This document shows positions 1-8,946 of a stretch of 64,000 nt of DNA, piece after piece. The notes below the pieces were generated by a model that was not told the DNA's origin, made no database searches, and was given only the letters and a program-made list of their open reading frames with translations. The stretch covers positions 29,136,668 through 29,200,667 of the forward strand of contig NC_133110.1 of NCBI RefSeq assembly GCF_022965805.1. Direction: 5' to 3'. Both the position numbers and the translations under genes were made by a program. The first letter of the stretch is position 1. The number at the start of each line of letters is the position of its first letter. The stretch is from Primulina eburnea. Taxonomy: Eukaryota > Streptophyta > Magnoliopsida > Lamiales > Gesneriaceae.

Positions 1-2
1 TG

Positions 3-872
3 TCGATCGTGTCTGATCGTGACCCTAGATTTACTTCCGAGTTTTGGAAGAGTCTGCACAGAGCTATGGGTTCGCGGTTAGCATTAAGTACAGCTTATCA
101 TCCCCAGAGCGACGGTCAGTCAGAGAGAGTCATTCAGATTCTTGAGGATATGCTCAGAGCTTGTACTATTGACTATTCTGGTAGCTGGGATTCTAAATTT
201 CCACTTGTGGAGTTCACGTACAACAATAGCTACCAGGCGTCGATTGGGATGGCACCATATGAGGCACTTTATGGCAGGAAGTGCAGATCGCCTTTGTTTT
301 GGGATGAGGTTGGTGAGAGGAAGATGTTGGGTCCCGAGTTGGTCCAGCAGACGGCCGATGTTGTTGCAGTGATCAGAGAGAGGATGAAGACTGCTCAGTC
401 CAGACAGAAGAGCTATGCAGATGTTCTTCGCAGACCTTTGCAGTTCGAGGTTGGCGATCATGTATTTTTGAAGATAGCACCTCTCAAGGGTGTGATGCGA
501 TTTGGTAAGAAGGGTAAGCTGAGTCCGAGGTTTATTGGCCCTTTTGAGATCTTGGACAGAGTTGGTGACAGAGCCTACAAATTAGCCCTACCGCCCGATC
601 TTGACAGAGTCCATAATGTGTTTCATGTTTCGATGCTCAGGAAATATATTGCAGATCCTTCCCATGTTCTTCGCCACGAGCCATTGGACTTGACGCCGAG
701 TTTGACGTACCAAGAGATTCCGATTCAGATTTTGGATCGCACAGTTAGAGTTCTGAGGAACAAAGAGATCGGCATCGTTAAAGTCCTTTGGGGGAACCAT
801 TTGATAGAGGAAGCTACGTGGGAACCAGAGGATGAGATGAGAGAGAAGTATCCTGAGTTGTTCGTGCAGTGA
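3..872 (+). CDS. Element A pol, C-terminal part: integrase and chromodomain-like tail (5' truncated by window)
   Basis: The open frame runs in from the window edge and ends at the TGA at 870-872. It begins inside the integrase catalytic core: VSDRDPRF carries the second catalytic aspartate and SDGQSERV the glutamate, 35 residues later (DD35E). Next come the conserved YNNSYQ and EALYGRKCRSPL blocks, then the GPF motif (GKLSPRFIGPFEI) that binds DNA non-specifically. The last 45 residues (LVKVLW-type strand, EEATWE, PELF end) resemble the chromodomain-like tail of chromoviruses. This piece has no stop or frameshift. It is clearly related to the pol of C, D and U but more diverged from them than they are from each other. 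The enzyme would insert the cDNA into the genome. Confidence 0.9.
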   Translation, partial: SIVSDRDPRFTSEFWKSLHRAMGSRLALSTAYHPQSDGQSERVIQILEDMLRACTIDYSGSWDSKFPLVEFTYNNSYQASIGMAPYEALYGRKCRSPLFWDEVGERKMLGPELVQQTADVVAVIRERMKTAQSRQKSYADVLRRPLQFEVGDHVFLKIAPLKGVMRFGKKGKLSPRFIGPFEILDRVGDRAYKLALPPDLDRVHNVFHVSMLRKYIADPSHVLRHEPLDLTPSLTYQEIPIQILDRTVRVLRNKEIGIVKVLWGNHLIEEATWEPEDEMREKYPELFVQ

Positions 873-899
873 CGTCAATTTCGCGGACGAAATTCCTCT

Positions 900-912
900 A
901 AGGAGGGGAGAT
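900..912 (+). other. Polypurine tract of element A
   Basis: The purine run AAGGAGGGGAGA lies directly before the TG that opens the 3' LTR. It follows a short 'cggacgaaattcct' spacer, the usual arrangement for plus-strand priming in this group. Confidence 0.85.
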
Positions 913-1382
913 TGTAATAGCCGAGCCCGGTGTACGGTACGGTTTAGGCTTTCCTTGTTTATTTGGTTTTGTGATTAGATGTTTAGAGTTGTGTTTTGGG
1001 CCATAGTATTATTGGTTATTATTGTTAATGAGGTGTTAGATGTTGTTGATTGTTCGTTTCAGTGTTTCGGTTCGATTTTCAGTTGCCTTGGTTTGTTCTT
1101 GGCCGAAGTGGTACCGCACCCGCACCCTTGCAAGGACCGCACCCGCGGTCATTTATGTTGGATTTTGATGGTTTTACCGTGAGGACACCGCACCCGTGGC
1201 AGTGTAAGCACCGCACCCGCGGTGAGACCGCACCCGCGGTAAATGTAGCACCGCACCCGCGGTCATCGTGCATGGGAATTATTTTGGTTGGCCGAAGGCA
1301 TAGCGCACCCGCGGTGCTTGTGGTAGCGCACCCGCGGTGGAGGTATGGGCGAGTTTTTAAGTTGCTTTTTGGAGTTGTTGGC
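913..1382 (+). repeat. Element A 3' LTR, first part
   Basis: It starts TGTAATAGCCGAGCCC after the polypurine tract. It contains the palindrome cluster at about 1100-1345 and is cut at 1382, where B begins. The last five bases (TTGGC) are the target duplication. LTR length summed over both parts is about 1.6 kb. Confidence 0.85.
1100..1345 (+). promoter_or_regulatory. GC-rich palindrome cluster in the A LTR
   Basis: There are seven or eight copies of ACCGCACCCGCGGT or close variants, spaced 15-50 bases apart (near 1136, 1189, 1210, 1225, 1248, 1300 and 1327). The arms ACCGC and GCGGT are reverse complements and the centre holds CCGCGG. Two copies follow the word GGCCGAAG (about 1101 and 1290), as in elements C and D. 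Its place early in the LTR suggests an upstream promoter element or a CpG methylation target; this is inference. Confidence 0.7.
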
Positions 1383-1552
1383 TGTAATGCCCGAGAATTT
1401 AATTACCGTAATCTGGAATGATTTGGATATGATTACTGTAATCAGAGATTAATCCGGAATGATTTATTGAATTAATCGAGATGATTATAGACGGGACGCG
1501 TTCTTGTTAGATTTTGAAAGGAAGAATATTGCGTGTGCGTGACTCGAAGGTC

Positions 1553-1838
1553 TCGCGCATATGCGCGAGAAGTGTACGCGCATATGCGCGAGCCATGCGA
1601 GAAGCCAAGGGAGAAATCCAGAAAGTTTGGCGCACATGCGCGGTGTAAGTGCGCGCACATGCGCGGCAAGGCCAGAACCAGTGGCGCATATGCGCGAGTA
1701 GAGTGGCGCATATGCGCGGGAGGGTCAGAAGGGGTGGCGCATATGCGCGGAAATAATGGCGCATATGCGCGAGTAGCATTCTCGCCGAGACAGTAGGTCT
1801 CGCGCATATGCGCGAGTAGTGGCCGCGCATATGCGCGA
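1553..1838 (+). promoter_or_regulatory. Palindrome cluster GCGCATATGCGC in the B LTR
   Basis: Ten copies of the perfect palindrome GCGCATATGCGC, or its variant GCGCACATGCGC, lie in 286 bases, several with flanking CTCGC/GCGAG extending the symmetry. The word CTCGCCGAGACAG interrupts the array at about 1781. The array ends about 50 bases before the TATA box. In the 3' LTR the array is at about 7473-7735 with one unit fewer. Confidence 0.75.
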
Positions 1839-1884
1839 GACGTGCTGCGTGAAGAAGTATGCCACGTTTTTCTACATGCATGGA

Positions 1885-1905
1885 GTATATATATATACAT
1901 ATAAC
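1885..1905 (+). promoter_or_regulatory. Probable TATA box of the B 5' LTR
   Basis: An alternating TATATATATATACATATAA run lies just downstream of the palindrome cluster and about 1.7 kb before the LTR end. Equivalent positions in C, D and U also carry a TATA element. The copy in the 3' LTR is near 7782-7802. Confidence 0.65.
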
Positions 1906-2616
1906 AAGCGTCTCTCATTCAGAATAGCAAAGGAAATCGACAAGTTTGGGGGAAAGCTTTGTTCTTTTTCTTCGAAATCGATTTGCGAGTAAACCGTCTA
2001 TCTGAATTGAAATCCGACTTCGGTACTGTGTTTCTATCAACGCAGGCTACACAAGGACGTAAGTTTTATTACGTTTAGACAAGATTTGAATTTATGATGT
2101 TGTTAGAATTGAATATGATTCAGATATGGTGTTTCTGCTACCGTAGATATTGTAGAATCGAAGTCAGATTTAGAAATAGACTGGTTATGGCATTGTTATG
2201 AATTTTAGAGTTGATTTGATTGAGATTGCTATCAGAATTATGCTGTTATTCATTTTACAAGGTACAGATACTGAAGTTATAGATTGTACCGAGATTTATT
2301 AGGAATTCTGGTAGTGTAATTGTGATGTTAAGACTGACGGGATTACAAGACTGTAGTGTTATGCCGTCTAAACATCAGTTGGTACAGATTGATCAGATTC
2401 AGTATTGGTTTCTGTTATCTTGTGATATGGTTGATATGAATCAGATTGTAGCTTATTCAGATATTGACCGGACAGATTTTGAATGGGATTATACATTGAT
2501 ACAGTGTATTGATTATTGTCATTTCAGATCAGATATGGACAAATTCGACTTCGAGACTTCGTCTTCATCAGACGGGGACGACAAAGGTATAATGCATGTG
2601 ATATTCGGGAAGTCCC

Positions 2617-3301
2617 AACTCAAATGAAATCTCATTTGAGTTTCCCAATGAAATCACATACTAGATTATTATTTATATTGTTACCTGATTATGCTTTGAT
2701 TTTAGAATTGTATTCAAGCAGGTAAGATAATTGTGATATTCAGTTATGAATATGATCATGCTTTGTTTACAGATTGTTATTCATTGCATTTAAGATAGGA
2801 AAGTCTTGACAGTCATTGTCAGACTTCTAGACGTTCGGTGTATCTCAACTTAGGAGTAGTCATTACTCCTATTGCCAGCCGTCGATACAGCTCGGACCGA
2901 AGTCTAGGAATAAGACGTACAGTCGCCCCGAGTGGTTGGGTAGGTGACAGCCAGTGACGTCTTATTCACCCCGGGATCCCTAGAGTTATAGTTGAGTCGA
3001 GTCTAGACATGATTTGATTAGGACTGCATGCTCATATGGATGTGGCTCCTAGATCATGGGACCCATCGTTATTGCCTTCAGTTATGATAGCATGTTTGTA
3101 TGATTTAGACTGTTTATGTGCATATTTATTGATTTAAATTGCATGCGAGTTTAAATGGATTTCGTAGATTAAGAAATCTATTATTTTGATTCTAATCATG
3201 AATTATTTTGAATATATACATGCTTACCATGTTTTATACTGGGATTTATTCTCACCGGAGTTATCCGGCTGTTGTCTTGTTTTGTATGTGTGCATGACAA
3301 C
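2617..3301 (+). other. Conserved hairpin-rich leader region, B 5' LTR
   Basis: Several inverted repeats follow one another. H1 is AACTCAAATG/CATTTGAGTT (2617-2626, 2633-2642). H2 is TGACA/TGTCA near 2807. H3 is CTAGAC-g-TTCGGT/ACCGAAGTCTAG (2827-2839, 2896-2907). It encloses H5, TAGGAGTA/TACTCCTA (2851-2858, 2864-2871). H6 is GAATAAGACGT/ACGTCTTATTC (2908-2918, 2957-2967). It encloses H7, GTCGCC/GGTGAC. H8 is CCGG/CCGG (3255-3268). H9 is GTTGTCTTG/CATGACAAC (3271-3279, 3293-3301), with one mismatch. The same helices with altered arm sequences occur in C, D and U, which points to a folded RNA in the retrotransposon leader. No ribozyme core was recognised. Confidence 0.75.
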
Positions 3302-3586
3302 AGGTGGGGCTGGATCAGGGTCAAGATGATGATGAGAGAAGACGAGTGTAGCGTGGTGATTCCGGACTTACAGTAGACTTGGTTTTATTACTGGACTTTA
3401 GTAGTTGAACCTTAAATTAGCTTGTTGTACTTTAATACTGAAATGTATTTTATACAGACATGTATAGTATTTAGATTCCATTACCTTCCGCAGTTATATC
3501 TTAAAACGAAAAATTTTTAGACCCTGTTTTATCTTAATTGATAATTAAATCCCAAAGATGATTAGCGTCCGGGTCCCCACAACAGG

Positions 3587-3598
3587 TGGTATCAGAGC
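3587..3598 (+). other. Primer-binding site (initiator tRNA-Met), element B
   Basis: TGGTATCAGAGC, complementary to the 3' end of plant initiator tRNA-Met, lies five bases after the LTR end. The following 140 bases contain degenerate direct repeats around 'atagatctttta' (about 3680-3740) and, near 3767, the word GAATGAGCGGGGTAGAT shared with the other gypsy leaders. Confidence 0.93.
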
Positions 3599-4051
3599 GA
3601 GGTTAGTTCTTTCAGAGCTATAGATTCCTTAGCGATGGATATCGTAGAAGTTAGTTCCTTTAGAGATTTGATCTGTTAGCTATAGATCTTTTAGCGATAG
3701 ATCTTTTAGATTGAGATAGTCAGAATTGATAGATCTTTTAGACTGCCTTAGATTAAGATAGAAGAGAATGAGCGGGGTAGATGAATTTTCTTTCCTTGCA
3801 TGTGTGTGCTAGCATGAGATTGATTTTAATGTTGACTGACATTGTGTGCTAGCATGAGACTATGTGTTACTGCTTAAAGATCCATGTTTACCTGATTATA
3901 TGATTTGAATTGGTATTATGTATTCTTGAATATGAATCAGATCGGATTCATGATCAGCAGTAAGATGATCATGATCAGAAAGGATTGGCACAGCATTGTA
4001 TTATTGGGTTATTAATGTTTGTGGTAATCAGATGTACCTCCCCGAAGGATT

Positions 4052-4984
4052 TTGGAAACAGGCAGTACTTCGTATGAGCAGCCATATATACCAGAACCGC
4101 AGATAGATGTGTCAGCGACTCCGATGGAAACCAAATTGGCAGAATTTCAGTTATTTCAGCCGTCGATTCTGAGTGGTACAGAGACGCTTGAAACGTGTCA
4201 GCACTGGGTTGAGGACATAGAGATATTGTTCGATCTACTGGATTGTACAGATGACCAAAGAGTTAAATTGGTATTTCACCAATTACAAGAGGCTGCCAGA
4301 AGTTGGTGGATTACAATCAAAAGAGTATTAGCACTACGTGGTACTGTGATCACGTGGGAAGTCTTCAAGACTGAATTCTATCAAAGATTTTTCTCCGCCT
4401 CGTACCGAGAAGACAAGAAAGCAGAGTTTGAGAATTTGAGCCAAGGGCAGCTGAATATTGACCAATATATTGCTAAATTCTCTACTCTACTGCATTTTGC
4501 TCCTCATTTAGCTAGGAATGATGAATCTGTAGTGAATCAATTCGTTAGAGGAGTGAATTCGGAGATAGTTGCATTCATGAATCTACAGCGACCCTATCAC
4601 TTTGCTGATGTCTTGAGTAAAGCAAAGAGAGCAGAAGAGAGTTTGATTCGACAATTAACGAGGTTGTGTGTGAAGCAACCCCAGACACCACAATCCCCTT
4701 CGAGATTTGAACGTGGCAGCACGAGTGGAAAGCAAGATTTGCTGAAAGCTCGGAAGAAACAGTTCAAGAAGTTAGGCAGTGGTTCCTCCAGTTCCAGTGG
4801 TTCCAGTCCGAGTTATACGGGAGTCTATTGCGCTAGGTGTGGAGGGAGACATCCCACCGAACAATGCCAGGGAGTGACTGGTAGATGCAATATCTGCGGA
4901 CAGCATGGGCATTTTGCTAGAGTGTGTCCTCAGAAGGGTTCCCAAAGATTCTGGGGAGCAGGACCATCGGGTGGCAATGCGTGA
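4052..4984 (+). CDS. Element B Gag (capsid and nucleocapsid)
   Basis: This is a 310-codon open frame. Residues about 20-210 match the retrotransposon Gag fold of C, D and U (LFDLLDCTDDQRVKL, WWITIKR, EFYQRFF, NLSQGQLNIDQY). A basic, serine-rich linker follows, and then two zinc knuckles: CARCGGRHPTEQC (spacing CX2CX3HX4C) and CNICGQHGHFARVC (CX2CX4HX4C). The frame opens at a TTG. The ATG used by relatives (MPPRR start) aligns with GTA at about 4035, so the normal start seems lost; the first in-frame ATG is near 4123. The product would coat RNA in cytoplasmic particles. No stop or frameshift interrupts it although pol has decayed, as expected if gag alone was kept or the loss is recent. Confidence 0.85.
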   Translation: METGSTSYEQPYIPEPQIDVSATPMETKLAEFQLFQPSILSGTETLETCQHWVEDIEILFDLLDCTDDQRVKLVFHQLQEAARSWWITIKRVLALRGTVITWEVFKTEFYQRFFSASYREDKKAEFENLSQGQLNIDQYIAKFSTLLHFAPHLARNDESVVNQFVRGVNSEIVAFMNLQRPYHFADVLSKAKRAEESLIRQLTRLCVKQPQTPQSPSRFERGSTSGKQDLLKARKKQFKKLGSGSSSSSGSSPSYTGVYCARCGGRHPTEQCQGVTGRCNICGQHGHFARVCPQKGSQRFWGAGPSGGNA

Positions 4985-7286
4985 AAAACAGACCCAATAG
5001 TTACAACAGGTACCATTCTTTATGATTATATTGCATACGTATTGATATATACTAATGCATTCGTTATGAGTATCTGTGAATGAGTAGTATGGAGATATGC
5101 TGCATCTGTTGGGTCTGTGTATACTGTAGTATTGATTCCTTGGCTGTTGAGGAATATGTTGATATCAGAAATTTCTGTGACATATTATATATTACAGTTA
5201 GATGAGGATGGGACTGGATCAGATTATGATGTACTTGTAACCATCTGATTTGGATTGCATTATTGACATGATTATGCTGAACAAGTACCGAAATATTGTA
5301 GCATGTGTTCCAGAAATAGTAAGATTAAGACCAGATCTAGGTGATAAATGAGGATTTTCGATCCCGAAGTCCTTAGAAAATTTTAGGGTTTAGGACTCGA
5401 TTATTACAGAAAGGAACAGATGGCACCCTTATGTATCCAGTAGATCCACTGAAATCGAGTCTAAAATTTGATAGTAAGATAATAGTTAACTGGTGTTTGC
5501 AAAGATAAGATGTCAGATGGGTTCTCTATCAGAGAGAATTGAAAGAATTGACAGATTAAAGTATGGGCTAAAAAATCCAGTTGATTGTGTATTTCTCTTG
5601 AAGACATTTTAGTTCTGTTTCTAGATTGACAGATTATGTGTTCAAGGGTATTTTGAAGAATTATGCTTGTTATATCTATGATTCCGGGATATATCCACAG
5701 CATCTGATTGTTTATATTGAATATTTGAAGACTGGGTTAAATATTCCGAGAACTGTGATTATGGTATACAGCGATGGGTCAGGTAGGGATCCGAATGCAG
5801 TTATTGATACAGGTTTATATTCAGACTATGCGGTATCAGGAATGTCAGAATTAGCAGAATGTCAGATATGTCAGAACTTTCTTATCTAAGCTGGACAGAT
5901 TATCTTATTCCGATTATCTTCTTCTTGTGTTGATTTACATCTGCTGAGTATTGTTATGAGTTAAATCAGTAATTGAGACATCTTATATTGTTTGGGAGTA
6001 TATTCTAATTGCAGATGAGATAAAGCAGTTGATCTGGGCAGTATGAAGATTGGTCAGTCAGCCAGAATCTATTATGTTATGAGTTTCTTAAACTCACTAG
6101 ATCAGCATAGGACATTTCTATTCTGAGTTTGATTTGTTGTTATTGTAATGATTATTCAGTGTGTGATACTATGCAGTTCCAATTGTATCAGAGTTGTTTG
6201 TGGAAAATACAGTAGTCCCGAACGGTGATCAGAATTTTCAGACCTGTATTTTGTTGATCAGATCAATCTACCATCGATATGATTTTGTGTTTTCTATGGG
6301 TTTGGTTATTGTGTGATGTCAGAATGTTTCAGAATTATTTATAGCTTTTGATATGGGTAGTAAGAGCTGAATGCCAGGTAGGTATTTCTTATTTATTTTA
6401 TGTTATTAACTGATTTTGTACAGCATAGTTCGAATCTGAAATCTCAGGTATGTCAAAAATGCACAGTAAGGGATTCAGTTTCATTCGGATGGTTCTGAAG
6501 GTTTGATACTCGAACAAATAGTGTTGGTATAGACAGATTTGATCAGTTATAACAGAATTTGTACCGAAAGGTTGGTAAAAATGGTACTGATATGTCTGGA
6601 TCGCTAACAAAAGAAGCCAGAAAGCTAGGAATCAGAAGATGATTACCGACTTAGTATATTCCTGAATAGAAATGGGAGTACAATTCTATTACTTTTGTGA
6701 TAAAAATTACCGCTATTTTCTTCAGATAGAGATGTGAGATGATTGTGATTGATAGATTGTTCAATCTATATCTAGTAGGTTGTATAAGAAGATGTACCAA
6801 CAAAACTAGAAGACAGAGATCACTGTCAAAGAAATAATCAGATGGATGTGATTGTGATGAAGTTTGCACTTATGGTAGGTTATATCATAAGCTGTTTTCT
6901 CTCAAACTTTTGTTACAGATTGACAGGTAGTCAGCGGGTAGTAATCAGATAGTGAAAGATATTGATAGAACTCTCGTGCTGGATGTTAGCACTAGTTATC
7001 CAGATAGTGCAGAAGGAATAGATGTAGGAAACCAATGTCGGAGGATGACGATTGGTATTTGGAGCCAAATATGGAATATGTCCTTAATTGGAATAAACAG
7101 ATGAAATAGCAACTACAGGTGGTATTGCTTTGTTATGGATTGCAATTGGCGTATATGGGTGTTGTATAGCCAGTAATATGCGATTGATTCGGCTAGTGAC
7201 ATGAGTTTGGATGTGAAACTCTGTCAAACAGATCTTCGGATAGATGTGGTTTGATGATTGGTGAGTTCGAGGACGAACTCAGATCT
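4985..7286 (+). pseudogene. Element B decayed pol region
   Basis: No long open frame is present. Near 5285 the translation MLNKYRNIVACVPEIVRLRP matches the block after the protease in relatives ([20 protein letters not shown]). Near 5640-5760 a reverse-transcriptase trace follows the [16 protein letters not shown] block, with many substitutions and stops. I see nothing convincing from about 5900 to 7200. The last bases (GAGTTCGAGGACGAACTC) match the sequence before the polypurine tract in C and U. The coding capacity is gone. Confidence 0.6.
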
Positions 7287-7300
7287 AAGAGGGGGAGAAA
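7287..7300 (+). other. Polypurine tract of element B
   Basis: AAGAGGGGGAGAAA lies directly before the TGTAATGCCC that opens the 3' LTR. The same tract precedes the 3' LTRs of C and D, and U is nearly the same. Confidence 0.9.
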
Positions 7301-8556
7301 TGTAATGCCCGAGAATTTAATTACCGTAATCTGGAATGATTTGGATATGATTACTGTAATCAGAGATTAATCCGGAATGATTTATTGAATTAATCTAGAT
7401 GATTATAGACGGGACGCGTTCTTGTTAGATTTTGAAAGGAAGAATATTGCGTGTGCGTGACTCGAAGGTCTCGCGCATATGCACGAGAAGTGTACGCGCA
7501 TATGCGCGAGCCATGCGAGAAGCCAAGGGAGAAATCCAGAAAGTTTGGCGCACATGCGCGGTGTAAGTGCGCGCACGTGCGCGACAAGGCCAGAACCAGT
7601 GGCGCATATGCGCGAGTAGAGTGGCGCATATGCGCGGGAGGGCCAGAAGGGGTGGCGCATATGCGCGAGTAGCATTCTCGCCGAGACAGTAGGTCTCGCG
7701 CATATGCGCGAGTAGTGGCCGCGCATATGCGCGAGACGTGCTGCGTGAAGAAGTATGCCACGTTTTTCTACATGCATGGAGTATATATATATATACATAT
7801 AACAAGCGTCTCTCATTCAGAATAGCAAAGGAAATCGACAAGTTTGGGGGAAAGCTTTGTTCTTTTTCTTCGAAATCGATTTGCGAGTAAACCGTCTATC
7901 TGAATTGAAATCCGACTTCGGTACTGTGTTTCTATCAACGCAGGCTACACAAGGACGTAAGTTTTATTACGTTTAGACAAGATTTGAATTTATGATGTTG
8001 TTAGAATTGAATATGATTCAGATATGGTGTTTCTGCTACCGTAGATATTGTAGAATCGAAGTCAGATTTAGAAATAGACTGGTTATGGCATTGTTATGAA
8101 TTTTAGAGTTGATTTGATTGAGATTGCTATCAGAATTATGCTGTTATTCATTTTACAAGGTACAGATACTGAAGTTATAGATTGTACTGAGATTTATTAG
8201 GAATTCTGGTAGTGTAATTGTGATGTTAAGACTGACGGGATTACAAGACTGTAGTGTTATGCCGTCTAAACATCAGTTGGTACAGATTGATCAGATTCAG
8301 TATTGGTTTCTGTTATCTTGTGATATGGTTGATATGAATCAGATTGTAGCTTATTCAGATATTGACCAGACAGATTTTGAATGGGATTATACATTGATAC
8401 AGTGTATTGATTATTGTCATTTCAGATCAGATATGGACAAATTCGACTTCGAGACTTCGTCTTCATCAGACGGGGACGACAAAGGTATAATACATGTGAT
8501 ATTCGGGAAGTCCCAACTCAAATGAAATCTCATTTGAGTTTCCCAATAAAATCACA
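7301..8556 (+). repeat. Element B 3' LTR, first part
   Basis: This is nearly identical to 1383-2656 apart from one missing palindrome unit and a few substitutions. It includes the palindrome cluster (about 7473-7735), a TATA box near 7785 and hairpin H1 (about 8515-8541). It stops at AAATCACA, where C entered. TCACA (8552-8556) is repeated at 17111-17115. Confidence 0.93.
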
Positions 8557-8654
8557 TGTAAGGCTCAAGAATTTTCCGTTGTCATCGATGTGAGACTTGA
8601 AGAGGAGAATGCGTGACATGAAAAATGAGAGTTTGAGCAAGCATGGCCGAAGCC

Positions 8655-8886
8655 ACACCGCCCCTGCGGTGCTAGGACTACCGCCCCCGCGGTGTAGGTG
8701 ATAGAAAATTGAGGGAAATGTGCGAACAGACACCGCACCCGCGGTGCTAGCACGACCGCACCCGCGGTGTGAGACCGCACCCGCGGTCATGTAAGGACCG
8801 CACCCGCGGTCTAAGTGCTACATTTTTGGATGAACTCGCCGTGAGCACAGCGCACCCGCGGTGCAAGAAGAGCGCACCCGCGGTGC
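8655..8886 (+). promoter_or_regulatory. Palindrome cluster ACCGC-N4-GCGGT in the C 5' LTR
   Basis: Eight copies lie near 8656, 8680, 8730, 8754, 8773, 8796, 8850 and 8872, most reading ACCGCACCCGCGGT and the last two AGCGCACCCGCGGTGC. The first follows GGCCGAAG. The array ends about 50 bases before the TATA box. The equivalent array in the 3' LTR is about 15374-15605. Confidence 0.75.
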
Positions 8887-8932
8887 TGCATGCGAAGTGC
8901 CACCTTCGTTTCTCTACTTGACACATGGCATG

Positions 8933-8946
8933 CTATATATATATAT
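8933..8946 (+). promoter_or_regulatory. Probable TATA box, C 5' LTR
   Basis: TATATATATATATG follows the palindrome cluster. The 3' LTR copy (about 15652) is four bases shorter, showing slippage since insertion. Confidence 0.65.

Larger units (their letters stand above)
1383..3581 (+). repeat. Element B 5' LTR (2199 bp)
   Basis: It is bounded by TG at 1383 and by CCCCACA at 3575-3581, with the primer-binding site following. In order it holds the GCGCATATGCGC cluster (1553-1838), a TATA box (about 1885-1905), an AT-rich leader, and the conserved hairpin region (2617-3301). A second copy starts at 7301. Confidence 0.93.

Noticed and set aside
1553..1838. CRISPR-like array of short palindromic repeats
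   Set aside because: Units are 12-16 bases, spacing is irregular (15-50), flanks are not unique spacers, and the arrays lie inside plant LTRs next to TATA boxes with no cas genes.
1472..1918. Long overlapping open frames on both strands through the palindrome arrays (also 7390-7841, 1050-1421, 8530-8790, 23125-23528, 29903-30295), giving repetitive peptides such as AHMR or TAGAV
   Set aside because: They are translations of the palindromic repeats in LTR promoter regions; the repeats lack stops in several frames. No domain, no ATG context and no conservation independent of the DNA repeats.
2617..3301. Hammerhead ribozyme (retrozyme) in the LTR hairpin region
   Set aside because: I looked for the CTGATGA and GAAA core halves around a stem in B, C, D and U and did not find them in the right arrangement. 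A GATGATGAG near 3327 in B lacks the partner core.
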